From Flavobacteriaceae bacterium (lineage in GTDB: Bacteria > Bacteroidota > Bacteroidia > Flavobacteriales > Flavobacteriaceae): DNA of 64,000 bases. The position numbers and the translations under genes were made by a program. The DNA is taken from positions 32,960-96,959 of the forward strand of contig JABSPM010000063.1 of NCBI GenBank assembly GCA_013215095.1, in the 5' to 3' direction. The notes beneath the pieces were generated by a model. The model saw nothing but the letters and a program-made list of their open reading frames with translations. It did not search any database and was not told where the DNA came from. This document shows positions 54,495-63,698 of the stretch, piece by piece (the stretch's first letter is position 1; each line of letters begins with the position of its first letter).

Positions 54495-55796
54495 CTATTT
54501 TTTTGTAAACCAATTAAAGTTTCCCGCTCCCCAATATAAATGAATGTAACTTGCCATCACATTCTTGTATGAAAATACTTTGGTTGCTATTTCTCTTTCT
54601 CTAGCTGAATAAACTTTTGCTATTGAATCGTATTTATCATGAATCATCGAGGAATAATGAAATTCGTGTCCACAAATAGTTTCATCTTCAAAAACAACTT
54701 TTCTATATCCTAAATGCAATTTATTTTGCTCCATTGTTGTACTAAAATCAAAAACTTCTGTCATATTAAAAGCAACTCCTTCTGCATTAATAATTTGATT
54801 TCCTAAGTACATCATTCCTCCACATTCTGCTAAAATTTTAACTCCATTTTCGGCAGCATTTTTTATCGCTGTTTTCATTTCAGCATTCGAACTTAATTGT
54901 TCTAAGTATAATTCTGGATAACCTCCTGCCAAATAAATAATATCAGCCTCTGGTAATTTTGTATCATGAATTGGACTAAAAAACGTTACATCACCTAACT
55001 GCTTTAAATAGGCTAAGTTTTCAACATAAGTAAATGTGAACGCTTCATCTTTAGCAACAGCTATTTTAAGTGATTTTTTTTCTGAAAGATAGACTTGTTT
55101 CGTTATACTTTGAATTGAAGTTTTTTTAATCGAAGTCGCAACATTTAAAAGTTCATTTATATTAGCATGTGTACCAATATGACTTGCTACATTTTCTATT
55201 AACTCTTCAAATTTATCTTCAATATATAAACCTAAATGCCTCGAAGGTATTTTAATATCATCGTTTGGAGGAATATATCCTAAAGAAGGAATTCCAACGG
55301 TTTCGCAAGCTTCTTTTAAAAACGCATAATGAGATTCAGTTCTCACAAAGTTGAACAAAACTCCTGCTATTTTAACTTCAGGGTCAAACGTTTTTAATCC
55401 GTGTAAAATAGGAGCAATTGTATATGCCATTGCTTTAGCATTCACTACTAAAACAACTGGAATATTAAGTTTCTTTGCCAATTCAGCTGAACTTCCTTGA
55501 TCTTTAACTGCTCCATCAAACAATCCCATTACACCTTCTACAATAGAAATATCAGCTTCATTAGTGTATTTTGTGAATACTTCTTGAATATGTGTATCTG
55601 ACATCAATACACTATCTAAATTGATACTTGGTCTTTTAGCTGCTCTGGAATGATGAATTGTATCTATATAGTCTGGTCCGCATTTAAAAGTTTGTACTTT
55701 ATAGTTCTTATTATTATAGTAACGTGCTAAACCAAGTGTAATCGTTGTTTTTCCTGAATTGCTCCAAGGAGCTGCTATTAAAAATGCCTTTGCCAT
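54495..55796 (-). CDS. cobB: Cobyrinic/hydrogenobyrinic acid a,c-diamide synthase
   Basis: Amidates side chains a and c using glutamine and ATP (CbiA/CobB). 433 residues: P-loop AAPWSNSGKTTITLGL (about 8-23), FKCGPDYIDTIHHS and SIVEGVMGLFDG in the ATP domain. The C-terminal glutaminase domain (about 245-430) has the nucleophile Cys in ILAECGGMMYLG and HEFHYSS. Length cannot separate CbiA (cobalt already in) from CobB (cobalt-free) substrates. It lies between the chelatase ATPase and cobN, as expected if amidation precedes late chelation. Confidence 0.95.
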   Translation of the reverse strand: MAKAFLIAAPWSNSGKTTITLGLARYYNNKNYKVQTFKCGPDYIDTIHHSRAAKRPSINLDSVLMSDTHIQEVFTKYTNEADISIVEGVMGLFDGAVKDQGSSAELAKKLNIPVVLVVNAKAMAYTIAPILHGLKTFDPEVKIAGVLFNFVRTESHYAFLKEACETVGIPSLGYIPPNDDIKIPSRHLGLYIEDKFEELIENVASHIGTHANINELLNVATSIKKTSIQSITKQVYLSEKKSLKIAVAKDEAFTFTYVENLAYLKQLGDVTFFSPIHDTKLPEADIIYLAGGYPELYLEQLSSNAEMKTAIKNAAENGVKILAECGGMMYLGNQIINAEGVAFNMTEVFDFSTTMEQNKLHLGYRKVVFEDETICGHEFHYSSMIHDKYDSIAKVYSAREREIATKVFSYKNVMASYIHLYWGAGNFNWFTKK

Positions 55797-55798
55797 AA

Positions 55799-57454
55799 TT
55801 ATAATGATGAAAAAGGTACATATCGTAAATTTAAAACTTCTGCCAATCGCTTTGCTCTACCTAATTTCACAAAACCATTTTCTGTATCTACAATAGTGGT
55901 ATTTGATAATTTAGACAAATACATTTTGTAATTTTTTACCGCAAAATCAAATGGATTTTCGTGACCTGCATTAATCTTTCCATCTGTTAATACAAATAGT
56001 TGTACTGATTTAGTATTTATTGATTTCAACAACTCAAATACCTTTAAAAAAGCACTTCCTAAGTTTGTTTTGCCTCCTGCTCTTAATTGATAACTGACTT
56101 CTTGTATTCGCTTACTATCTGTAGTAAAATATTGCAAAATTTTTCCTGATGAATTTTCTAAAACCACAATAGCGTATTCTATTTTTTTTGCTGGATAAGA
56201 AGCTATTGTTTTTTGAACAATTCCTTTAATATATCCTAATTGCTTATCAACTGCCATAGAAGCACTGGTATCTAATAAAAAAACAATTTTAGCTGATGCT
56301 TTTTCAGTAATTTGTTGATATATCTTAGTAAAATTCTGTGTTACAATGTAGTTTTTAATTGTCTTTACTATAGCAATACGATCTGCTTCTTTAGCTATAT
56401 ATGGACTCTTTACGAGTTCATTGCTTGTTGGTAATGCTACTACTTTTTTTTTTGACGCTTGAGGGATAGAAAATTGCAAGCCGTTTTTAATTTGTTCTGG
56501 AAGTTGAAACGAATTTGATCCTTGTTGAGATTCTGTACTTTCTTTCTTTTCTTCTTCTTTTGAATTTTCCTCAGTTGAATTCTCTTTTTCCTTTGGCGGA
56601 GTAAAATCACTACTCCTGTGCGCTAAAACAAAAGGCGCTATTTTATATAACATTGCCTCTGTAGTTTCGTTTTCTCCTAATAAAGCCGCATAAGCTCTAG
56701 TCGTTTTTAATAAAAGTATATCTGCTCTCAATCCTTCTACATTGGCTTCAACAGTTAATTTAGCAGCTTCGTTTTGTACTTTTTCTGACAATACTACATC
56801 TACTAATTTATTTTTTGCCGAAAGAACTTCTGCTTTTAATACAATTTCTTCTTCTTTAAGTTTTGTATAAAACTCAGTAGCATTCGTATCAAAATTTAAA
56901 CGCTGTAACGCTATTTTTTTTCGAAGCGTAATATCTTTCGGTGTTGTTATAGCAACACTTAATCCAAATCTATCTTTTAGTTGTGGACGTAATTCTCCTT
57001 CTTCAGGATTCATAGTACCAACTAAGCAAAACCTGCTATCTAACCACTCAGAAATTCCTTCTCTTTCTAAATGATATCCACCAGATGCAGAAGCATCTAA
57101 TAGCACATCCATTAAATAATCATTCAACAAATTGATTTCATCTATATATAAAAAACCTTGATTAGCTTTCGCTAAAAGGCCTTTATCAACAATAGTTGTT
57201 TTTTCATTTATTAGGGCTTCTAAATTCACACTTCCTAATACCCTATCTTCAGTTGCTCCTATAGGTAAATTTATAAATGGAAAATCTTCTCCCATTAATT
57301 GGCTTAATGCTCTAACCGTAGTTGTTTTTCCAGTTCCTTTGTCTCCTGTTGCCAAAACTCCACCAATAGTAGGATCAATTATGTTTAGTAGTAAACATAA
57401 TTTAAAGTCGTCCTGGCCTATGATAGCAGTAAATGGAAAGTTAATTTTATGCAT
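55799..57454 (-). CDS. ChlI-ChlD fusion: AAA+ chelatase motor with VWA domain
   Basis: A single 551-residue protein combining the two accessory subunits of class I chelatases. Residues 1-260 form the ChlI/BchI-like AAA+ module: Walker A ATGDKGTGKTTTVRA (about 35-49), Walker B GFLYIDEINLLND and LVGTMNPEEGELRPQL. A low-complexity Glu/Ser/Lys linker (about 275-310) joins it to a VWA domain (about 385-551) with MIDAS motif FLLDTSASM and later TDGKINAGHENPFD. It is presumably the ATPase partner of CobN in place of the CobS and CobT proteins. The start overlaps the transporter gene's end by 8 bp. Confidence 0.9.
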   Translation of the reverse strand: MHKINFPFTAIIGQDDFKLCLLLNIIDPTIGGVLATGDKGTGKTTTVRALSQLMGEDFPFINLPIGATEDRVLGSVNLEALINEKTTIVDKGLLAKANQGFLYIDEINLLNDYLMDVLLDASASGGYHLEREGISEWLDSRFCLVGTMNPEEGELRPQLKDRFGLSVAITTPKDITLRKKIALQRLNFDTNATEFYTKLKEEEIVLKAEVLSAKNKLVDVVLSEKVQNEAAKLTVEANVEGLRADILLLKTTRAYAALLGENETTEAMLYKIAPFVLAHRSSDFTPPKEKENSTEENSKEEEKKESTESQQGSNSFQLPEQIKNGLQFSIPQASKKKVVALPTSNELVKSPYIAKEADRIAIVKTIKNYIVTQNFTKIYQQITEKASAKIVFLLDTSASMAVDKQLGYIKGIVQKTIASYPAKKIEYAIVVLENSSGKILQYFTTDSKRIQEVSYQLRAGGKTNLGSAFLKVFELLKSINTKSVQLFVLTDGKINAGHENPFDFAVKNYKMYLSKLSNTTIVDTENGFVKLGRAKRLAEVLNLRYVPFSSL

Positions 57455-58163
57455 GCATTACGATATTATAAAAAAGTAAACTACCTACTGCAATAGAAAT
57501 AATTCCTACTAATGCGTTTAACCACTTAAATATAGACATATTACGCTCAACAAATCTACTCATTGTAAAAATTAGCACATAACTGTAGGCTGCCATCGCC
57601 AGAATAACTCCAACTGATTCTATGACTAAAATCCAAATAGCTTCGGTAACTGTACTTGCGCTAATTACTAAAGCCGATGTTAATGCTCCTCCAGTTCCTG
57701 CTAATCCATGTAACATACCAACCCAAAACGATCTGTTAATTGGGTTCATAGCTATCTCTTCTCCTGATTTACCATGAAGATGAATAATATTCATTGGATC
57801 ATGTTCATGTTCTTCAATTTTCTTATGATCCTCCATCATTTCTTTCAACTTATGATTTCTTCTTATTGCTGTGATTCCTAACCAAATCATAATTGGCCCA
57901 ACAGCTAATTCTGCGAAATAAGAAATATCTTCAATAAAAGATAGAAGAACAGACCTAAATAATAATGCTATTCCTCCAAAAATCAGCAACGTAACTGAGT
58001 GGCCAAATGCCCACTGAGAAGCTGTAAAAACTGTTTTCAAAGTAACTTTCTTCTTCTTAATTGCGTTCTCTGCCGCCAAAACAGATACAGCAGAAATATG
58101 ATCAGGCTCAAAAGAATGTAAAATACCAGCAATTAAAGGTCTGGTTAGATTCATAAAGTTCAT
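57447..58163 (-). CDS. NicO/RcnA-like nickel-cobalt transporter
   Basis: A 238-residue inner-membrane protein with about six helices. The first helix carries GILHSFEPDHISAVSV, an HX5DH pattern like the metal-binding motif of Ni/Co transporters, and a later helix HGLAGTGGALTSALV. A cytoplasmic His/Glu-rich loop (EDHKKIEEHEHDPMNIIHLHG) could gather metal. Placed between cbiD and the chelatase motor, it most likely imports Co2+ for corrin synthesis; export is less likely in this setting. It overlaps both neighbours by 4-8 bp. Confidence 0.8.
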   Translation of the reverse strand: MNFMNLTRPLIAGILHSFEPDHISAVSVLAAENAIKKKKVTLKTVFTASQWAFGHSVTLLIFGGIALLFRSVLLSFIEDISYFAELAVGPIMIWLGITAIRRNHKLKEMMEDHKKIEEHEHDPMNIIHLHGKSGEEIAMNPINRSFWVGMLHGLAGTGGALTSALVISASTVTEAIWILVIESVGVILAMAAYSYVLIFTMSRFVERNMSIFKWLNALVGIISIAVGSLLFYNIVMHA

Positions 58164-59257
58164 TCAATATATTTTATATAGGTCCCGTTGTTGTTTATTA
58201 AATACAAGTTTAACTCTACATTTGGTGCAATATTTTTACAATGCTTATAGCAATGTTTTAACAAGACCTGATAGAATTTTTCTTGTTGAGCAAAAATAAA
58301 GATTTCTTGTAACCTACCTGCCATATTTAGCGTCAAAATTTGTTCAGAAATCTCATCTGGATAACCCGCTTCTTTAGCCAAATTAGCTGTAAATTTTTTA
58401 TCCCAAGTTGTTTTTCCACTATGCGTATTTAAATCACCTTTAGCTAACTTCGCAGCCTTGCCTAACATTATCCCCATGTTTACAGTTTTTATTGCCGGTG
58501 ATATTGCTATTTTCTCGAAGGTTTCACGTATCCAATTACCATAATGAACACATGCCGTTTCTCTAACTTCCGAAAAAATCTTTCTTAATATTTTTTCGCT
58601 TCGGGCACCTGAATTTATAAGAAGTTTGATTTCATTATTAGCTATTGCGACATCAATTCCTTGTTGAATACTTGAAATATATGATGCTGCTGAAAATGGT
58701 GTAACTATTCCTGAAGTTCCAAGAATTGAAATTCCATGTAAAATTCCTAAACGACTATTTAAAGTTCTTTTTGCTAATTTTTCTCCATTTTTTACAGAAA
58801 TTTCTATAGTTACCCCTTTATCGGTAAGATTATAATCAGATAACATTTTATGACAAACAGTAGTCATCATTTTTCTAGGAATAGGATTAATTGCTGGTTC
58901 ACCTACAGGTATTTCCAATCCAGGTAATGTTACTAAACCAACACCTTTTCCCCTTTTAAAAATAATTTCCTTAGTTGTATTGAATGAAACTGTAGCTGTA
59001 ATTTCTGCTAGATGTGTAACATCAGGATCGTCACCAGCATCTTTAACGGTAGTAATTACGCTCATTTCTTTAGAAATTATAGCATCTTTTAAGTAAAACA
59101 TTGCTGTTTCTCCCACAGGAAGCATTACTGAAACTTTGTCCTGTTTCTCCTGAGAGATTAAACCTAATAAAGCTCCTTTTACACAAGCTGTGGCGCAAGC
59201 TCCTGTTGTATATCCTTTACGAAGAGGTTTATCGGGTATTTCTTGTAAATCACTCAA
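58160..59257 (-). CDS. cbiD: Cobalt-precorrin-5B (C1)-methyltransferase CbiD
   Basis: Methylates C1 of the corrin ring in the early-cobalt route; it replaces CobF of the late route. 365 residues. Starts KGYTTGACATACVKGAL, the family signature, with VKDAGDDPDVTH (about 78-89), GKGVGLVTLPGLEIPVGEPAINP (in pieces) and MGIMLGKAAKLAKGDLNTHSGKT. Complete. Start overlaps cobK by 8 bp and the end overlaps the transporter by 4 bp, tight coupling. Confidence 0.95.
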   Translation of the reverse strand: MSDLQEIPDKPLRKGYTTGACATACVKGALLGLISQEKQDKVSVMLPVGETAMFYLKDAIISKEMSVITTVKDAGDDPDVTHLAEITATVSFNTTKEIIFKRGKGVGLVTLPGLEIPVGEPAINPIPRKMMTTVCHKMLSDYNLTDKGVTIEISVKNGEKLAKRTLNSRLGILHGISILGTSGIVTPFSAASYISSIQQGIDVAIANNEIKLLINSGARSEKILRKIFSEVRETACVHYGNWIRETFEKIAISPAIKTVNMGIMLGKAAKLAKGDLNTHSGKTTWDKKFTANLAKEAGYPDEISEQILTLNMAGRLQEIFIFAQQEKFYQVLLKHCYKHCKNIAPNVELNLYLINNNGTYIKYIE

Positions 59258-59993
59258 TATATTCTATGATTTTTTGATGCAATTCTTCAATAGAATTCAT
59301 ACAAAGATACCTATTTGACAACAAAGGCTTTTTTAAAATAATAATGGGAATTTTAGTAGCTAAAGCAGCTGATATTTTTTGATCTAATTTTCCATTTATA
59401 CCACTTTCTTTCGTAAATATTGCATCAGGTTGCAACTTCTTGTACAAATTAGTTTCTTCTTCTACATTTTGTGGATATCCAAAAAGCAATTGTGATGAAG
59501 GATAATTTGCTTTTTTTGCTATACTTCTGGAAACATATCTATCCAATATTCTAAACCAAGATTTATTACTTTCCCAATATGACTTAAGTTTAGTGATTGT
59601 CTGAACTCCAGAAAGTGCTAATAGTGACTTATACCCTCTTTGATTAAATTCCGATAGTGACTCTTCATATGAATTTGTATAAGTTACAAGTTCATGTTTC
59701 ACTCTCGCAGTAAATTCTCGTTCAAAACGAATTATTGGAATTGTTATTTCAATAGCATCAACAGTTTCGTGCAGAACTTCAGCAAAAGGATGTGAAGCAT
59801 TAACAATACATTTGATATTATTAACAATACAAAACTGCTCTAATTCATACTTTGTTAATGCTCCATATATCGGAATTCCTTTACCTTGAAATGAAACTTT
59901 AGTTTTGGTCGAATAGTAATACGGAATATGGGCTTCATCTAAGAATGATGCTACTTTTTTTCCTTCGGTAGTTCCTCCAAAAACTAATATCAT
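59250..59993 (-). CDS. cobK: Precorrin-6A / cobalt-precorrin-6A reductase
   Basis: NADPH-dependent reduction of precorrin-6A (CobK/CbiJ). 247 residues: ILVFGGTTEGKKVASFL at the N-terminus, then INASHPFAEVLHE (about 64-75), IRFERE and FTKESGINGKLDQKISAA (about 193-210), all family signatures. Six bp separate it from the upstream cbiG-cobM gene. Confidence 0.93.
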   Translation of the reverse strand: MILVFGGTTEGKKVASFLDEAHIPYYYSTKTKVSFQGKGIPIYGALTKYELEQFCIVNNIKCIVNASHPFAEVLHETVDAIEITIPIIRFEREFTARVKHELVTYTNSYEESLSEFNQRGYKSLLALSGVQTITKLKSYWESNKSWFRILDRYVSRSIAKKANYPSSQLLFGYPQNVEEETNLYKKLQPDAIFTKESGINGKLDQKISAALATKIPIIILKKPLLSNRYLCMNSIEELHQKIIEYIE

Positions 59994-59999
59994 TATAAA

Positions 60000-61850
60000 C
60001 TATTTTACAAGTTTTGCCTTCTTTCTAAAAATATGATGCCAATTATCATCGTACAACCAAGATCTATTCTTTCTTGCACCAACAGCTTCTCCAACAACTA
60101 TTAAGACTGTTCTAGTTAATTTATTTTCTTTAATGATTTGAGTTAGTTCTGTAAGTTTCCCAGTCCACACTTGCTCATCTTTCCAACTTACTCTGTATAA
60201 AACAGCTAAAGGAGTTTCAGGAGGATAATGCTCTAGTAATTCTCCTTGAACTTTCTTTGCAATTCCTGCACTTAGAAAAATACACATCGTAGCACGTAAT
60301 TTTGCCATATCAGCAATATTTTCATGTTCAGGTGTAGGTGTATTCCCTTCTCCTCTTGTTAGAATTATTGTTTGCGCAACTTCTGGAATGGTAAACTCAG
60401 ACTTTAAATAAGCTGCAGCAGCCTGAAAAGATGAAATTCCTGGCACAATAAAATAGTCATATCCTTTGGCATCAAAAATTGTCATCTGCTCTTGAATTGC
60501 GCCGTAAATAGAAGGATCGCCTGAATGTAACCTCACTATTTTTTTTCCTTGTTCATAATAACTATCAACAATTTCTATTTGCTCTTCTAGAGTCATTGAA
60601 GCAGAATTTCGAACCAATGCACCTTCTTTAGCCATATGCGTTAATTCCTCTGGAACTAAGCTCCCAGCATATAAAATACAATCTGCTTCTTCCAATAATT
60701 GTTGTCCTTTTAACGTTAAAAAATCAGGATCTCCAGAACCAGCTCCAACAATTGCTATACTTGGTTTTCTAACAAAATCAGAAACTAAACTAATTGCATA
60801 GGTGAATTTTTTACCAGAATCGGTATTTACTTTTGTTTTCTCTACCAACCATTCACTTTTATTCGCGATAAACGCAGAAGAAGCTTCAGACACACCATAA
60901 ACTCCAACTTTTTTCTTTACTACTTCTGATGGATTTGCTACATCGATACTATTTAGTTCATCTCCATTATAGGTAATTAGCGGAATATCTAATTTAGCAA
61001 CAATATCTAAATAAGCTTGTTCTTCAGCTTTAATATCAGCAGAACCAATGGCCATTACACTCTCGATTGCTATTTGTTGTTTTTGCAATTCTTCACGTAA
61101 TATCATTTCGAATAATTCTGGTTTAATATCTTTAGAACAACCACTTCCTAATGCAATACATTTCGGATAAAAGGCTAATGTTGGTAATTCTAAATGAATT
61201 AACTCATAACCTACATATAGTAAAGCTTCATATTTCTCAATGACTACAGTATCTAAACTATAATAAATAGTAACAAAATCTGGACATGTTTTTTCTAAAA
61301 ACTCAGTTCCTTTATCTTTTACTTTTAAAACTAAAGCAATCGGTTTTCTATTGACAAATGAAGAAATAATAGCATTCAATTCGGTGTTGCATTTCTGACT
61401 CCAACCGTATTGTCCAGCTAACAAATCTAAACTCCACAAATCTTGTAAATCGCTAGATGTCGAAACAACAGGAGTTGCTTGTAGAATTCTACTAATTTGA
61501 GCCGTCAGTTCATTGCCTTTACCTACATGTCCGCTCAATACCGACTGTGTAAATTTTCCTTGATCATCGATATTAACTACCGCAGGATCTGTTTTTTTAT
61601 CTTCGATTACATTTGCAATACTTCGCACACAAATACCTAAAGCCCCAACAAAAAGCCAAGCATCGTATTTCTGAAATGAAGTTTCCATTAACTCCTTTAT
61701 GGAATCAATCTGTTTTATATCTTTTGTTTCATCAACAGCCCTTGTCGTAAAAACTTTACTTCTGTAAAGCTCATTTTGTAATGTTTTAGCAATTTCTAAT
61801 CCGTTATCTGTAAAACTGATTATTGCTACTTTTAAAACTTGCTCTGCCAT
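60000..61850 (-). CDS. CbiG-CobM fusion: cobalt-precorrin-5A hydrolase and precorrin-4 C11-methyltransferase
   Basis: Residues about 1-350 are CbiG, which opens the lactone ring and releases acetaldehyde from cobalt-precorrin-5A: AWLFVGALGICVRSIA, SGHVGKGNELT (about 107-117) and the C-terminal ALGSGCSKDIKPELFE domain. Residues about 360-616 are CobM/CbiF: IVGAGSGDPDFLTLKGQQLL, VVRLHSGDPSIYGAIQEQ-like IVRLHSGDPSIYGA, and VPGISSFQAAAAYL. The two enzymes act one after the other, so the fusion places successive steps on one chain. CbiG is specific to the early-cobalt route. Confidence 0.93.
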   Translation of the reverse strand: MAEQVLKVAIISFTDNGLEIAKTLQNELYRSKVFTTRAVDETKDIKQIDSIKELMETSFQKYDAWLFVGALGICVRSIANVIEDKKTDPAVVNIDDQGKFTQSVLSGHVGKGNELTAQISRILQATPVVSTSSDLQDLWSLDLLAGQYGWSQKCNTELNAIISSFVNRKPIALVLKVKDKGTEFLEKTCPDFVTIYYSLDTVVIEKYEALLYVGYELIHLELPTLAFYPKCIALGSGCSKDIKPELFEMILREELQKQQIAIESVMAIGSADIKAEEQAYLDIVAKLDIPLITYNGDELNSIDVANPSEVVKKKVGVYGVSEASSAFIANKSEWLVEKTKVNTDSGKKFTYAISLVSDFVRKPSIAIVGAGSGDPDFLTLKGQQLLEEADCILYAGSLVPEELTHMAKEGALVRNSASMTLEEQIEIVDSYYEQGKKIVRLHSGDPSIYGAIQEQMTIFDAKGYDYFIVPGISSFQAAAAYLKSEFTIPEVAQTIILTRGEGNTPTPEHENIADMAKLRATMCIFLSAGIAKKVQGELLEHYPPETPLAVLYRVSWKDEQVWTGKLTELTQIIKENKLTRTVLIVVGEAVGARKNRSWLYDDNWHHIFRKKAKLVK

Positions 61851-61854
61851 ACTC

Positions 61855-63044
61855 TTACTTTCCTTTTGTTTTAGTTGCTTTTAATAAGCATATCGGATTA
61901 TTCAAATCTAAGGTTAAATTTATCTCTTCTACTAATTCCCATCCTAAGATTTTACAACTCTCTTTAAATATTTTATTGCTTGTTTCTTTTACAGTATTCA
62001 TAACAATAATAGCATTAGGAGTAATCACTTCATTCACTTTTGTTAGCAACTCTTCTAACCTTCCTCCATGTCCTCCTATAAAAACTGTATCTGGTTGATT
62101 ATATATTTCTATTTCTTGTTCAAAAAAATCACCTATAACTCCATGAATTCCTGGAACTCCGAATATTTTTTGATTCTGATATAGTATTTCCTCACATTCT
62201 TTTCTTTTTTCAAAGGCTACAACTTCTAAATTAGGGTTCTTCAACTTAGCTTCAATAGTAATTGATCCTGTACAAAATCCTATATCCCAAAACACTTTAG
62301 CATTTAGTATTTCTAATAAATGTAAAGTTGTTAAACGAATTGGCATTTTAGTAATCATATTGGGTCTTCCAGGTAATCCTTTAAAATGCCCATCTTGAAT
62401 TCCAAAATGTAGTTTTCTTTGTTCTGTCTTATGTAACAACACACAGTTCAATTTATGATACTCTTGATATAATGCTTCTGATAAAGTCAAAGTTTGAACT
62501 TTTTCATGTTCACCTTCTAAATCTTCTCCAATACTTATTTTATAATTTGTAAATCCATACTCAAGTAATCTCTCTGCTATTGTCTTAGGATTTTTTTCAG
62601 CATCTGTTAATACACCAATCAAGCTTTTTTGTTGTATTAATGCTACATCTAATGCTTTCCAAGTTCTACCATGAACACTAACCGACATTAACTCATTACT
62701 ATTGGTATTTGTTTTATTAGCTAGCAATTGAATTGAACTAAAATGAGGCTCATTATAGATTACAGCATTTGGATATTTATTCTGAAGTGTGTTTGAAAAA
62801 CCATAAAATAATGGATTTCCAGAAGCAAATATCACAATATTTTTTTTGCCTCTTCATACTGCTGAAATACTGTTGAAATCGGGCTTTTAATATATATCCA
62901 TTGATAGTTTTTGGGAAGTACATCTTTCACCAATTCTAAATGACGTTTACCTCCACTAAAAACTGTTGCATTTCTAATTAACTCGTTTTGTTCATTAGAA
63001 AAAATAGGTTCTGAATTCCCTATGCCAATTACATGAAATATCAT
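61855..63044 (-). CDS. cobL: CbiET/CobL precorrin-6Y C5,15-methyltransferase (decarboxylating), split by a frameshift
   Basis: CbiE methylates C5 and C15; CbiT decarboxylates and methylates. ORF 62832-63044 (70 residues) starts IFHVIGIGNSEPIFSNEQNEL with the CbiE motif SGGKRHLELV and ends EEAKKIL at TGA. The other frame (61855-62835) resumes IFASGNPLFYGFSNTL, the next CbiE motif, and runs through CbiT with KMPIRLTTLHLL, FWDIGFCTGSITIEA and FIGGHGGRLEELL to the end. The break is at an A8 run (62847-62840); adding one A joins the frames with EEAKKNIVIFASGN and gives a 396-residue protein of normal length. Everything else is intact and the gene is embedded in a tight operon, so a sequencing error or slippage is as likely as inactivation. 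Confidence 0.88.
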
Positions 63045-63697
63045 TAATACTTTTCTTGAATTACAACTTCGTACTTAAGCTTTTTATAATCCCACTTTTT
63101 AATTTCTAATTCAGGTTTATTATAAAATTTATCTGTATAACCAAAACACAAATAACCTATTAACTGATTATCCTTAGGCACATTTAAAATTGTTTTTATT
63201 TTTTCTGGGTCCAATATGCTAACCCATTCCACTCCAATATTTAAAGACCTAGCCATTAACCACATATTTTGAATGGCACAAACCACACTACATTTTCCCA
63301 TATCAGGCATACTCGTCCGCCCCAATACAGGTTCTTCTTTAGATGTATAAAACACCGCTATATTTAATGGCGATTTTGTTATTCCCTCTAGTTTTAGACT
63401 TGTATATTGTTGTTGCTTATCATCTAAAAAAAGAGACTTAGCTGTTTCATTTTCTTCTAGAAAAGAAGCCTTTATGGCTTTTTTTGTCTCAACATCATGA
63501 ATCATTACAAACTCCCATGGTTGCGAAAACCCTGCTGAAGGAGTCGATAATCCTGCTTGCAGAATTTTTGTAATATTATCCCCAGAGATTAAATCTGATT
63601 TAAAATGGTTGCCACGAATATCTCTTCTATGCAACAAAATATCTTCTAAAACCTGTTGCTCTTCTTCCGAAAAAAAACGTTGCGCCTCACTCTGCAT
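63044..63697 (-). CDS. bluB: 5,6-dimethylbenzimidazole synthase
   Basis: BluB breaks down reduced FMN with O2 to make 5,6-dimethylbenzimidazole, the lower ligand of cobalamin. 217 residues of nitroreductase fold: LLHRRDIRGNHFKSD (about 21-36), the flavin-binding LSTPSAGFSQPWEFVMIHD, GRTSMPDMGKCSVVCAIQNMWLMARSLNIGVEWVSIL (in pieces) and YLCFGYTDKF. These favour BluB over general nitroreductases. It requires oxygen, so the organism can make its ligand only aerobically. Its stop shares one base with the CbiE start codon. Confidence 0.93.
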   Translation of the reverse strand: MQSEAQRFFSEEEQQVLEDILLHRRDIRGNHFKSDLISGDNITKILQAGLSTPSAGFSQPWEFVMIHDVETKKAIKASFLEENETAKSLFLDDKQQQYTSLKLEGITKSPLNIAVFYTSKEEPVLGRTSMPDMGKCSVVCAIQNMWLMARSLNIGVEWVSILDPEKIKTILNVPKDNQLIGYLCFGYTDKFYNKPELEIKKWDYKKLKYEVVIQEKY

Positions 63698-63698
63698 A

